Source of the DNA: Porodaedalea pini
Lineage: Eukaryota; Basidiomycota; Agaricomycetes; Hymenochaetales; Hymenochaetaceae
Length of the DNA: 64,000 nt
Assembly: GCA_002794775.1 (NCBI GenBank)
Contig: NBAY01000001.1
Span: 1,612,001 to 1,676,000, forward strand
Reading direction: 5' to 3'
Shown here: one piece after another, positions 34,068-46,524 of the stretch
Layout of the letters: every line of letters starts with the position of its first letter
Position numbering within the stretch: position 1 is the first letter of the stretch
Notes under the pieces: model-generated
Databases searched by the model: none
Told to the model about the DNA's origin: nothing
What the model saw: the letters and a program-made list of their open reading frames with translations, nothing else
Program-made: the position numbers and the translations under genes

Positions 34068-35576
34068 CCATCAGGGCGACTGACCGAGAAGAACAAGGGA
34101 CTTTGAATCCAGACTCAGTAAAATATAACCAACCATCTGTACAATACATAGATGCAAATAATGTTGATGGTTTTTCCAATTACAAAGTCCCCACCGATGT
34201 GAATGAAGAGCACGAGCAGCTGTTCATGAGAGGAACTGGCAGACACCAGCTGGACCTTCTCTTAACTGTCAATCAGGGAGTAGCAGGTGAAGTGAGAGAT
34301 ATGGATGCGCATGCCCTCATGGATTCAGGGTGCACAGGGTCGTGTATCGATGTAGGGTTTGTTGAACGGTACAGCTTGGAAACGAAATGCTACATCTATC
34401 CCCTCATAGTACTCAATGCCGACAGCACACACAATGAGGCCAGCTTGATCAAAGAATACGTCAATGTTGAACTAATCATCGGACACCATAAAGAAAGGAT
34501 TGTGCTTGCAGTGATGTCACTCACATCATCAAACATCTTCCTCGGTTACAATTGGTTATGATGACACAACCCGGAAGTCGACTGGAAGTCAGGTTCGATT
34601 GAATTTGCCCGCTGTCCAACTGAGTGCATGATAAAGGAGAATGAGGCAGAAGAGATGAGGAGGGTGTGAGAGGTGCGAATGGACAAGGCATCCTGGCCCG
34701 CATATCTCAACGACTATGCCAACATCTTCTCAGAGAAGGGATTCGAGAAGCTACTGGAACACCACCCCTGGGACCATGTCATTGACCTGAAACCTGACTT
34801 CAAACCCAGCGACTGTAAGATCTATCCACTGACACTAACAGAACAGGAGTCGCTGAAGGATTTCCTTGAGGAAAATCTGAAGTCGGGTCGCATTCAAAAG
34901 TCGATCTTGCCAATGGCATCGCCTTTCTTCTTCATCAAGAAGGCCGACAAGTCCCTACACCTGATCCAGGATTACCAGAAACTCAATGAGGGTACGATCA
35001 AAAACAAGTATCCTCTCTCCCTCATTGACAAACTTGTTGACAAGGTCAAGAAAGCGAAGTTCATCACTAAGCTTGACCTTCACTGGGGATATTACAACAT
35101 CCAGATCTGTGAAGGTGATGAGTGGGAGGCAGCATTCCACACAAACATGGGTCTCTTTGAGCCAACGGTGATGTTTTTTGGTCTTTGCAATGCACCAGTG
35201 ATGTTCCAGGCATTCATCAACCACATCTTCAAGGACCTGATCTATGCAAATCTGATCATCATCTACCTTGATGACATCCTGATCCTCTCAGAAACCATCA
35301 AGGAGCACATCGAGACATTGAGGCGCATACTTCAGATCCTTTGAGAAAATGGCCTGTATCTGAAACTGGAGAAATGCAAGTTTGACGTCAAGGTTGTTAA
35401 GTATCTCGGCCACATCATTGGCAACAGTGAGTTTAAAGCTGACCCAGTGAAGATGGAAGCGATCACTAGCTGGCCCGCTCCATGCAATCTCAAGGAACTT
35501 CAGAAGTTCCTCAGTATGGGAAACTGGCTACAGTGGTTTATCAAGGACTACAGTAAGGTGGTTCAACTGCTAATGT
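34068..35576 (+). pseudogene. CV6 protease and RT
   Basis: Protease with DSGCTGSCID (about 34322), then a TGA at 34559-34561, the RT linker, RT fingers ([14 protein letters not shown], about 34915), the active site YLDDIL (about 35260) and a TGA at 35342-35344. The sequence runs up to the insertion of the family G LTR within the segment that precedes RNase H. The RT catalytic YLDD is preserved although the frame is not. Confidence 0.86.
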
Positions 35577-37746
35577 TGTCGTGATGCAGACTCTTTTGTA
35601 GACCAAATGGTCGACTCAAGGGTGAATCTATATTCTTCCCAAGGGAGACTGTGGTGACTCTATAGTCGAGGAGGGACAACCAAGTGGAAATGAACACAAT
35701 CAAATGTTTTGTGACTGTGACCCTGCTGGTTCTGCAGTTGGAACAGAGTGCTCTACTCAAATAAGGAGAGCTGGTGATGTGAACTCAAGCCTCTGGGAAG
35801 TCTCTTTGATGCAGGTGAAGAGAGAGTTGATTCAAACATGTGCCATCAAATGTACACTCGATTCGAGTGTGCAGGTGGAGAGAGGGTCAATTCGAGTGTG
35901 TATCTTCGAATGTACACTCAATTTGAGTGCACCAGTGTAGAGAGGGTCGATTCGAGTGTGTGCCTTCGAGTGTACCCTTGATTTGAATGTACACCTTCGA
36001 ATGTACCCTTGATTCAAGTGCATAGGCGTAGAGAGGGTCAATTCGAGTGTGTGTCTTTGAACGTACACTCGATTCGAGTGCACAGGTGCAGAGAGGGTTG
36101 ATTCGAGTGTATGCCTTCGAGTGTATCCTTGATTCGAATGTACAGGTGTAGAGAGGGTCGATTCAAGTGTGTGCCTTCGAATGTACTCTCGATTCGAGTG
36201 CACAGGTGTAAAGAGGGTCGATTTGAGTGTGTGTCTTTGAACATACACTCGATTCGAGTGCACAGGTGCAGAGAGGGTCGATTCGAGTGTGTGTCTTCGA
36301 ATGTACACTTGATTTGAGTGTACAGGTGTAGAGAGGGTCGATTTGAGTGTGCAAGGCCCCTAGGGGGTATAGTTGAGTGTATGACCCCCCTAGGTGCTCA
36401 AATCAAGTGTATAGAGTTGAGAGTGAGTGTAGAGTAGAGAGGGGGCCTTGTTTGAGTGTATGCAGTCAAGTAAAATATATTGTGCACTGGTCTGAGTGGG
36501 TAATGTCTATTGGGTTCCCTTCTTCCCTCGTCGTCTAAACACTTGGGCTATTTATACTGAAACCAGAGCTGAACTCGGTACCAAGCTCTAATGGGGAAGA
36601 GAAGGTTGTGACAAGGGTTAGAGTGTGTTTGAGTCATCAAAACACTGTCCCATCAAATGATTGACAAATGATTGATGCAACAACTCAAAAACACATGAAA
36701 TCAAATGGTGGAAGTGGGGTGACATCGAAAACAAACCAATCGAATGCCTGCATTGTACCAATGATGACTCGACTGCACTGGCTCGGAGGCTTCCAAATGG
36801 GGTATAAACTCGAACCTGTGACCTCTGGGATTGATAACACCATAAGCTTTGATTGGAATGCATGATCGACACCTGATGCTCAAATAAAGTGTATGATCAA
36901 TGCTGGATACCCCATTAAGGAATGGGATCGACAGTCGATGCTCGAATGGGGTGTGTGGCTGACAGTACCCACTCAAATGAAGTGTGTCCAGTATCGAGGG
37001 CTCGAGTGCAATGTGTATTTGAAGTTTGACATTCGAAGGTCATGAACATGATGCTCGAGTGAGGTGTGGGACCAACAGGAACCACTCAAATGAGGCCTAG
37101 GATCGACAGCACATGCTCGAATGAGGTGTGTCCAGTGTCCAGTGGTCGAGTACAGTGCCGATTCAGTGTTTGGAGCTCGAAAACCATGTAAATTTGATAT
37201 TTGAAGCTGAACTGTGCTGCAGGGCTTGAATCAAGTGTAGGATTGATAGAGAGCATTCGAACGAGGCCTGGGCTCAAAATTGAATGTTCGAACGAGGTCT
37301 GTACAGTATCCAGTGGTTGAATATACTGCCGCTTCAGTGTTCGAAGCTTGAAAACCATGTAAATTCAATGCTTGAATTGTGGAATCTGTATGCCAATAAG
37401 GCTCAAATTGAGTGTGTCCCCTCCCTGAAGGGTTCGAGTGGGATGTACAGTCAAAGATCCAGCTCAATTTGGGTGTAGACTCGAAGTTGAGTACTCGAAT
37501 AATGTGTGTACTTGGTATTTGAGGTTTGAATGTGGTCTGACAATGCAGAGGTTGCAATCGAATGTAATATGTCCTCCAGGCTCAAACATCAAATGCACTA
37601 GTATGCTGGGCCTTGAGCGGTGTGTTCCTGATGCTCGAATGAGGTCTGGGGACTTTTCTATACCAATTGGATTCAAGTAGAGTGCTGAGGACATAAATCC
37701 TGACATATAGAGCTGGCCAGCACTTAAGCGTGAACTGAGCGCTACA
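35577..37746 (-). repeat. Solo LTR G2 (family G), 2.17 kb, with minisatellite
   Basis: Read on the minus strand it begins TGTAGCGCTC (37746) and ends ATCACGACA (35577), the same termini as the 5726-6977 copy. The flanks ATGT (35573-35576) and ACAT (37747-37750) are both one CpG transition away from ACGT, which intact copies have at this site, so a 4-bp duplication is inferred. The promoter core (GTATAAATAG on the minus strand) is at about 36548. It is 0.9 kb longer than G1, mainly from a 60-bp minisatellite downstream of the promoter and a longer U3. Confidence 0.85.
35829..36355 (-). repeat. 60-bp minisatellite within LTR G2
   Basis: Between eight and nine imperfect units of about 60 bp, each ending agagagggtc and containing two ATTCGAGTG-like words; one unit is about 30 bp longer. 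It lies in the R-U5 part of the LTR. Open frames across it are a by-product of the repeat length being a multiple of three. Confidence 0.88.
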
Positions 37747-39261
37747 ACATCACTAATGGGCAAAAGGGGCTGGGCATGGGAGACCGAACAGCAGGAAGTG
37801 TTCGAGGAGCTGAAGTGTCGCCTCAGTTCACCTCCAGTCCTAGTGATCACCAATGACGAGGGCCCTTTCCATGTAGAGGTGGACTTGTTGAACTTTGCAC
37901 TTGGAGGTGTGTTGTTGCAGAAGCAGGAAGGGAAGTGAAGGGTGATTGCCTACCAGTCAGAAGCACTCCTGCCAGCGGAACAAAACTATGAGATCTACGA
38001 CAAGGAGATGCTTGCGATTGTTTTGGCGCTCAAGGAGTGGCGACAATACCTCCTTGGTGCCCGTCACAAGATCGAAATCTGGTCTGACCACACCAACCTC
38101 ACGTATTTCAGGTCAGCACAGAAGCTGAGCTATTGTCAAGCTCACTGGCAAACAGAGCTTGAGGAGTTCAACTTCCACCTTGAGCATAAGTCAGGAAAGA
38201 TGATGGGCAAGGCGGACCTGCTGTCGTGCAAGGCAGGATATGATGAGGGCAAATATGACAATGATGGCATCATGTTCATCAAGGAAAAGTGGCTGAACTG
38301 TGGGGTGGTATGGATGTCACACGATGAGGTGGTGGAATGAGTAGGTGAAGCGCAGAGGGTGCAGGATGAGTCAGAGAGGCTGATGGGTATGACAGAGGTC
38401 GATGGGTTGTGGCAGATGAAGAGCAAGGTGCACATGCCATCAACAATGAAGGAGGCTGTATTGTGAGAATGTCACAACTCGGTACTGGCTGGACATCTGG
38501 GAGCGTCAAAGACAGTAGAACTGGTCAGGCAGGACTTCTGGTGGGCGTCAATGTTCTCCAACATTCAAGCATATGTTTGAGGATGTGATTGCTGTCAGTG
38601 AACGAAAGCTCTGAGGATGTCAAGGTCAAGGCCAATCCATCTGAACACGGTCCCTGAAGGCCCTTGGGAAATTGTCACAGTCGACCTCATCAGAGAGCTC
38701 CCAGACTCGAAGGAACATAATGTGATCTGCATCTTCGTGGACAGGTTCTTGAAGCAGATGCACGTGATTCCAATGACAACAAAACTGTCAGCAGAAGGCA
38801 TGGCTCAATTATACCACAACCACATCTTCCGCCTCCATGGCCTACCAAAGAAGATTATCCACAACTGAGGCATGCAGTTTGATGTGTCAATGATGAAGGA
38901 GCTGTACAAACTCCTGCACATTGAAGGCAACCCATTAACAGAGTATCACCTGCAGATGGATGGGCAAATGGAATGCATTAATCAGGAGCTCAAACAGTAC
39001 CTACGGCTCTTTGTTAACCATTAGCAATCAGACTGGAAGGACTGGCTTCCCCTCACAGAGTTCGCATACAACAACCGTGAACAGTTGGCAACAAAGATAT
39101 CCTCCTTCTACACAAATACAGGATGTCATCCTCTAAGCTTCAACACAACGCAAACCTCATCCACTAATATGTCAGCAGAAGAATTTGCAAAGCACATCAA
39201 GGAGACTCATCACATCATGAAGGACAATCTGGTCAAGGCAGCAGAGGACATGAAGCGCTAC
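37747..39261 (+). pseudogene. CV6 RNase H and integrase
   Basis: Resumes after LTR G2. RNase H (VEVDLLN in place of VEADSSN near 37878; YDKEML about 38000; IWSDH about 38080) is followed by a TGA at 38338-38340, the integrase zinc finger with lost frame (38560-38600), the core (VDLIRELPDSK near 38682; HNxGMQFD near 38865 with the second catalytic Asp codon changed to Asn and an adjacent TGA) and the segment before the GPF module. It stops at the GCTAC duplication of CV7. Confidence 0.86.
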
Positions 39262-39695
39262 TGTCATAGATGATTTTTAATTATTTTATTCTCTTATCAT
39301 TTTACCTCATCTTATCTTATCTACTCATTACTAATCACACTTATTCTGACTTACTCCTGTCCATTATGTCTTTTTCCCACACTCTCATCACTTGCTGACT
39401 GATCCTATGACACCATTGTTCTATGAAGTTCCATAACATTCTTTCATCTATCCTTATGTAGTAGCTAATTCCCTGGTCCATGCACAGCCTCTGAAGGGTA
39501 TATAAGTAGGCAGTCCTCCTGTACTTATCCCTTAGTTTCAACCTGGTCAATTCTACCTGGCTACGTCCAGAAGCTGTCCCTTACCTTTGCACTGTGTCAG
39601 CTCCCCTGGCTCATCGCTCTCTCTCCCTCCTCTTCCTCTGACTGAGTTCCGCATGACCCAGTTACCTCTTGCATACCCATAGTCCATCGCTGACA
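39262..39695 (+). repeat. CV7 5' LTR with promoter
   Basis: 434 bp, TGTCATAGATG...CGCTGACA. TATATAAG is at 39499-39506, and 33 bases on is TTAGTTTCAACCT (39532-39544). Just inside the LTR, AGGTCAGAACTAA (39698-39710) pairs with it at 10 of 13 positions plus one G-U pair, a possible decayed self-priming site. Confidence 0.9.
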
Positions 39696-40499
39696 CAAGG
39701 TCAGAACTAAACTCCTTACCGCCTTGCACACTTCTCAGTCACCACTACTAAGCTGGCTCTGAACATTCACGTCTCTTACCGACACCAATCTCTTTATCGT
39801 GCTACATTCTACCATCTCACCTGCACACCTACTATTACCTTCACACTCAACCTCTTCCTCTTATCTATCATCATTACACTCAACCCTTACATCATTCAAG
39901 TACCTCAAAACTGACCACTACCTGTCCGCAATCCCAAACTCTAAAAAACCAACATTCCTATCCGACACATCCAACGACTTGGACTGTGACCCCGACTACA
40001 ATCACTTCGACCCACACCTGTTCTCAGATCGATCTCACGTGCATTGATCAGGCCGATATGTCGTTAAACCTATTACTTTCATTATTAAACTCACTTGTTT
40101 TATAAAACCTCCGTCTTCTTTCTATTTGATCAACCAGCGCTTGTTTGAGAGGGGGGTAACATTGAGTCCAACCTACTCGAGAGTAGCTACCAGGCCTTGG
40201 GGGTGATCTTCGGAGAGGTCCCTTGGCGCCCATTGGAGTCTTCACAGAGGAAGATCTGGGTTTGATCAGCAAGTGAAAGTTGACCACCACACCTGGAGTT
40301 TTGTTACAGCGCTCAATCAGATCCACAGGTGTCTGCACCACCTGTCAGCTGGCAGTGTTGTTTCTGATTTGAGCTGGCTCCACACCCATACGCTCGACCA
40401 TCTGGATCAGCAGCACAGCATTGGAATACACCACCAGAAGACACTGCCGACGCTGTCCTCGCACAACTACCACCACTGACTGATGACAACTTAGTATGC
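39696..40499 (+). other. CV7 leader
   Basis: C/T-rich leader of about 0.8 kb. A purine run followed by TAAC near 40150 resembles a polypurine tract but no LTR follows it. No believable long coding frame was seen. Confidence 0.5.
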
Positions 40500-42495
40500 C
40501 TAGATGACGAGCTAGGAACCCTCCAGCCTCCCCATTTGCCACCAACACCATCACCTGTCATGGCAGAACCCCAAGCTCCCATCGCACCAGCTGCAGGAGC
40601 ACCGACAATCTCAAACAACATGATGCAAGAGATCATCAACATGCTACATGGCCTGGGATTGTTGGCAACCCCCATGCCAGCAGCAGCAGCAGCAGTACCC
40701 ATTTCCCCTCCCCAAATGATGTAAGGTAGGGGAAAGATAAACTCGACAGGGTGTGTGGTGCTAACCTTACTTGCCTAATCTGGTGACACACAATGTCAAG
40801 GGAACTGCTTCTTCAACTGGACACAAACTTGCAATTAAGCCCCACAGAACTCTTGAGATTGTATTTGGCTAGAGATCTGTGTTTTTAAATTTCAAAAATA
40901 TGAAGTTTTGGACTTTCTGTTTAAGGAAAAAACTCTTTTTTGTGAAAGGCCTCAGATTTCATTGTGCAACAACCTGACAGATTTTTGGAAAATTCAACAG
41001 GAGATTTTGGCCAGTCTCAGCTATACCTAAATAACAAATAACTTCTATATATAGTAGTTTACACAATATTACTAATGCGCATATCTCTGTTTGACTCAGT
41101 TACCACCTGCAAAATAATTGATGCTGCCTCCCTCAAGGAAAAAGACCAGTTGGCTAAAGAATCTAAGCAATAGAAAGGACTCGGTGAGTACATGGAAATA
41201 TCTCTCTCTGTTTTATTTTGTGTTTTTGCATTCTATAACACTGATTTTTTATATGACTTAGGTTTGCAGACTGGTCGGCTCGATTCATGGATACATATCA
41301 TCATGGTTTGAATGGGATCCAAGCACAATGGGTTAACAGAAGATATCATGGTCACAGGACATTGAATACCACAATTATGGAAGAACTGGATAGAGCAGGC
41401 ATCTAATTTACTTATACTCTAGACAATTCTGTAACTTGCCTTTGCTTCACTAAAAAAAAAATCTGTACTCACAATTTTGGCCTCAGGGTCCTTCCTAATG
41501 GGGTAATCAGGGTCCATGACTGTGATGTGACTTAGCTTGTTGAGTTTATCTTTCCTCTACCTTACAGTAATGGAGGAAGACACATCGCCAAACCTGAGAC
41601 GTTCAACGGGCGAGACTATAAGAAGTTCAAATGTGCCATCACCTTATATGTCAAAGCTAATGCCGGAGACTTCGTGAATGACAAGGACTACTTCCTTTTC
41701 ATGTTATCATTCATGACAGAAGGCGCAGCGGCACTCTGGGCCCAGAACTTCTTGGAAAGCATCAAAATGGATGGATACCTGATCTTCTCACTTGTCAGCT
41801 GCCAGAAGTTCAATAAACAGATAGAAGCAGCATTTGGAGACCCAAATGAGCGACAAAATGCCATGCAGAAGCTGGACAGCTGGAAGCACACTCAAGACAT
41901 CACTGCTGATCAATTCTTCCAACAGTTCAACATCTATCGCCGAGTAGTGGGATATGATGACAATGCCAAGAATGATGACACCCTCATCCACAAGCTGATG
42001 AAAGCCTTGGATAAAGAAATCATGTACCGAATCCAAATGAGCAACCCAGTCCTGACCACGTACAAAGGTTGGCAGGAAAAAGCCATTCGATTTGACAACG
42101 CAAGATGCCAGATGAGGGCCATCAAACAAATGCGTGCTGCTCCACTCAGACCTCAGGCCCCCCTACCTAAACCTGCCCAGACATTTGCACCTAGAATCCC
42201 TGAAAGGTGCAATGCCACCGGGGTCACATACGGAGGCATGGGGAAACCGATGGATATATCGCTAGAAGAGTTAAGGCAATCAGGTGCCTGCTACTACTGT
42301 GGAGGGCAGGGACACCAAAAGGTGAATTGCTCAAAGAGAAAGGAAGTGATAAGGGCTGTGTTGATGGGAATGGAACCACAAGAGAGAAAAGTCTGGGCAG
42401 ACGAGACCGCGATGCTCAAGGAGTCAGACTTTGCGGAGGAAGAAGAGGAGATGCTCTTTGAGCAGGAGTTGGATTTTGTGGAGCCCCAGCAGTGA
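40500..42495 (+). pseudogene. gag: CV7 gag, two exons (probably decayed)
   Basis: The first part (about 40505-40720) encodes an acidic start followed by a proline/alanine-rich region (PPTPSPVMAEP; a run of five alanines). A GTAAGG...TTACAG segment, 40721-41567, can be removed in phase 2 to continue into 41568-42495. The second part has the capsid-like core (YVKANAGDFVNDKDYFLFML), and a CCHC knuckle CYYCGGQGHQKVNC (about 42290-42331), then a very acidic tail and TGA at 42493-42495. The second part is open throughout. A GGATTTT heptamer in the gag frame (about 42470-42476) precedes the stop, resembling the slippery site of the main family. Confidence 0.75.
40721..41567 (+). other. Candidate 847-nt intron of CV7 gag holding a foreign exon-like piece
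   Basis: Bounded by GTAAGG and CCTTACAG and in phase with both exons. It is far longer than other introns in the window. Inside it lie a short coding-like stretch (about 41100-41180), a classical intron of its own (GTGAGT at about 41182 to TTAG at about 41262), and a second stretch (about 41263-41406) reading ADWSARFMDTYHHGLNGIQA and ending in a stop. Confidence 0.5.
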
Positions 42496-45400
42496 ACATG
42501 GCACTGACTGGGATAGGTTCAGTTTTGGTTTTTCAAATGGCCACTTTTGATAATCCTATGGACTCTATAGATAATTTAGATAAAAAACAAAAAAATGTAG
42601 AAAACAATGCCACTTGCAAAAATACTCCTTTTATTCCTGTAGTTAGTAGGGTAGATATGACTTCATATGACAACATTTCTGCCTCATCATCTTGCTCTAT
42701 TCCTGTGTCTGAAAATCACGTAAAATCCTTTCCCAAATCTTTTAATTCTATTTCTTCCTTGGCTAGAACTGAACCAAAATCTGTGAAAAATGAAAACTCG
42801 TCGAAACAAGCTGAGAGGAAACCCTGGAGAGACTGCCCTGTCCCCTTCACAGCACCATGGGTTGTACAGAATCTCAAAGAGGATAAACTCAAAAGTGCTT
42901 TAATGACTCTCCGAGTGTGGATGAAACAGCAGAGGCATGCTGAAGCGAATGAGGAGACAGTGCGTCAAATCATTGTGCTAGAAGAATCAGATGCCGTGGC
43001 AGCTGTCAGGGACCTGAGGGGTCCAAAACAGTTCATAAGAGGGTCTCGGGGACAACAGCTCATGGTACTGATTCTCCTTCAAACGTCCAACACTGGTAAT
43101 CAGTTCAAGGTAGACGCACTACTGGACAGTGGCTGCACTGGCTCGTGTATCAACTGATCCTTTGTTGAAAAGCATCAGATCAGGACAAAAAAGACACCCA
43201 TCCCAATCTGAGTTTATAATGCTGACAGCATGCTCAATAAGGACAGTTCAATCACGGAATTTGTGAAAATGTGCATGACAATTAAAGATCATTCAGAGCG
43301 CATCCACTTCACAGTCACAGATCTAGGGAAAACAGATGTGTTCATCAGACACAAATGGTTAAACCTGCACAATCCCAACATCGACTGGCAAAAGTCAATG
43401 ATCAAATTCAATTGATGCCCTGATGTATGTGGCTATATCCGTAGTCTAGAGGACATTGACACAGACCCCGATAAAAATCTTGATCTAGTGGAACTTGAAG
43501 ATGGCAATCAGCTCTTTCTCTTTGATTGGGACAGGTATATTAAGTCTGATCCGAGAAAAGCACTGAAGGTCAGGCAACAGGCACTTGAGGAGATCCCAGA
43601 CTACATCAAAGAGTTTGCGGACGTCTTCAGCGAACAGGAATTCAATCAGTTACCAGAGAGACGCCCTTGGGATCATGCTATCGAACTTAAACCGGGTTCA
43701 AAGCTCTCTGACTATAAGATCTACCCACTCAGTCCATCAGAACAGGTGGCACTGGATGAATTCCTCACCGAAAACCTGAGAACTGGCTGTATTCGCAATT
43801 CTCAATCCAAGATGGCATCCCCCTTCTTCTTCATCAAAAAGAAGGATGGCAAGCTTTGCCCCATACAAGATTATTGCAAACTCAATGACATGACAGTTAA
43901 GAATAAATACCCGTTACCTCTAATCCAAGAGCTCATTGACAAGACAAAGCAGGTGAAATTCTTCACAAAGCTTGACATACACTGGGGTTACAATAACATT
44001 TGGACTCGAGAGGGTGACAAGCATAAAGCTACCTTCAGGACAAACCGCGGTCTATTTGAACTAACGGTTATGTTCTTCAGTCTCACAAACTCACTGGCAA
44101 CCTTCCAAGGATTCATGAACAAGATCTTTCAAGAACTTGTCAATGATGGACATGTCATAGTCTACATGGACGACATCCTGATCTTCACATGAACTTGTGA
44201 ACATCATGACAAACTCGTCTGACAAGTCCTAGAAGTGTTGCGAGCAAACAAGTTGTTCTTAAAGCCAGAAAAGTGCAGCTTCACTCAAGAGACCGTAAAC
44301 TATCTCGGGCATATCCCTGGCAACGGATAGATTTGCATGGATCCAGCTATAGTGGCAGGTGTAAAAGATTGGCCAGTTCCTAAGAACAAGAAAGAACTAC
44401 AGTCTTTCCTTGGGTTCTGCAACTACTACCACCGCTTTATCCTAGTGTTCCATCACTATGCAAAGCCCTTGACAGTGTTGACTGGAGATGTAGAGTGGAA
44501 GTGGGAGGTGGAGAAACAGGAGGCCTTTGAACGTCTAAAACAGAAGCTCTGTGAGGAACCCGTACTTGCAGTACCTACTGATGATGGTCAATTTTGGGTG
44601 GAGGCCAACTCATCACATTTTGCTAATGGCGCCATCCTGTCCTAATTCATTGACAGAAAATGGCATCCAGTCACATACTGATCACAAGCACTTAGCCAAG
44701 CAGAGTGCAATTATGAAATCTATGACAAAGAGATGTTCACAATCATGTGTGCGTTGGATGACTGGCAACAATATCTTCTGGGAGCAAAGCAGACTTTTGA
44801 AATCTGGTCGGACCACCTCAACCTCCAGTATTTCCAAAAACCCCAGAAGATTAACCACTGACAAGTGAGATGGCTACAGGAGTTAGCAGACTATGACTTC
44901 AAACTGTTCCATAAACTGGGTGCCCTGATGACTAAAGCTGACCTCCTCTTAAGACAAGCAGACCATGAGAGGGGGGAGAATGACAATATCGACATCATTT
45001 TGCTCAAGCCAGACTTATTCGTAAATGAAACACTGCTAGAAGCACTGGATGCAGACTTCGTCAAACAAATCAAGAGGGTACGAAACAACAGGGACAGGGC
45101 CGTTATGAAGGCATTAGAACAGAAGGAACAAGAATGGGATGAGGAAGAAGAAGGGTTGTTGATGTGGAAGGGCAGGATCTACGTACCAAAAGACTGTAAA
45201 CTCCAGGAAGACATCATTCGAAACCATCATGACAGCACACTCGCAGGACACCCAGGATACTATAAGACCCATGAGTTGATCACATGCAACTACTGGTGGC
45301 CGGGAATACAGCGAGATGTTCGAATGTATGTCGAGGGATGTGACACGTACCAATGTACCAAGGCACACCAAGCAAAACTGCATAATCCCCTGAATCTGAA

Positions 45401-46523
45401 TGAGATCCCAAAAGGTCCATGGGAAATCATCACGGCAGACCTGATCGGCGAACTCCCTGAGTCCAATGGGCATAACACAATCTGTGTCTTCGTCGACAGG
45501 TTCAGCAAACAGGTACATGTGATCCCTACCTCAGTGAGCGTAACATCGGAAGGAATGGCGAGGCTCTACCGGGATCATGTCTTCAGGCTACACAGCATAC
45601 CATGCAAGTTTATTCATGACAGAGGATCACAGTTTGAATCCAAGTTCATGAACGAACTATACCGGTTATTGGGCATCGAGGGAAACCCGTCAATGGCATA
45701 TCACCTACAGACAGATGGCCAGACAGAATGGATAAACCAAGAGATCAAACAATACCTCCGTCTCTTTGTTAACCACCATCAGTTGGACTGGGCAGAATGG
45801 CTTGCACTAGCAGAATTCATGTACAACGACAAGGAACAGACATCGACAGGAGCATCACCCTTTTTTGTCAACCATGAGAGACACCCGTACAAGGGCATGA
45901 ATCCTAGACGTGAATCGACCAATGAGTCTGCCAAGCAATTTGCCAATTGAATAGCCAAGATCAGAGAGGAAACCAAATCGGCATTGAAATATGTGGCCAA
46001 AACCATGAAGTGCTTCTATGACAGGACAAAAGGAGAATTCACTGAGTATAAACCTGGGGATAAGGTCATGCTTGAAGGAACTCACTTGATGACAGATCAT
46101 CCTATGAAGAAGCTGGGAGACAAACGCTATGGGCCTTTCATCGTTGAAAAGAAAGTTGGCACGTCAGCATATAGGCTTAAACTACCATGTACATGGAAGA
46201 AAGTCTATCCGGTTTTCAATGAAGTGCTCCTCTCCCCATACAACGAGCTGCAGTATACATCGCAAAAGCGAGATCCTCCACCCTTGCCAGAAATCATTGA
46301 TGATGTACTGGAATATGAGGTTGAAAAGATTGTCAACTCCAAGTTTGTCCAAGGAAATCTCAAATACCTCATACACTGGAAAGGATACCCAAATGAAGAA
46401 CGTACCTGGGAGCTGATTGAGAATTTGACGAACTCTCAAAAAGCCATCAATGACTTCCACAAGTCAACTCCCAGTGCTCCTCAAATCCTTAACACCTTGG
46501 AAATGTTGCAGCTAAAGTTCTGA
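42492..46523 (+). pseudogene. pol: CV7 Pol polyprotein, multiple stops
   Basis: Lies in the -1 frame relative to gag. Domains in order: an N-terminal spacer not found in the main family (about 42500-42990), protease (LLDSGCTGSCIN about 43120), RT (ASPFFFIKK about 43816; VIVYMDDILIF about 44157), RNase H, integrase zinc finger, core (ADLIGELP about 45437; HDRGSQFESK about 45616; E about 45727), GPF module (about 46125) and chromodomain (about 46310-46440, KYLIHWKGYPNEERTWE). TGA stops at 43155, 43209, 43413, 44190 and elsewhere sit mostly where CGA is expected. The first RNase H aspartate is asparagine (VEANSSH, about 44600) and a zinc-finger cysteine is tyrosine (CDTYQC, about 45340), so the enzyme domains are also damaged. 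Confidence 0.88.
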
Positions 46524-46524
46524 C

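Noticed and set aside
35832..36308. A repeat protein of about 158 residues on the minus strand
   Set aside because: It is produced by the 60-bp minisatellite being a multiple of three, lies in an LTR and has open frames on both strands.
35829..36355. A CRISPR-like array
   Set aside because: Units are about 60 bp and repeat along their full length with no unique spacers, and the DNA is fungal.
40100..40165. A polypurine tract and hidden LTR inside the CV7 leader (GAGAGGGGGGTAAC)
   Set aside because: No LTR start or matching copy follows; a purine run alone is not enough.
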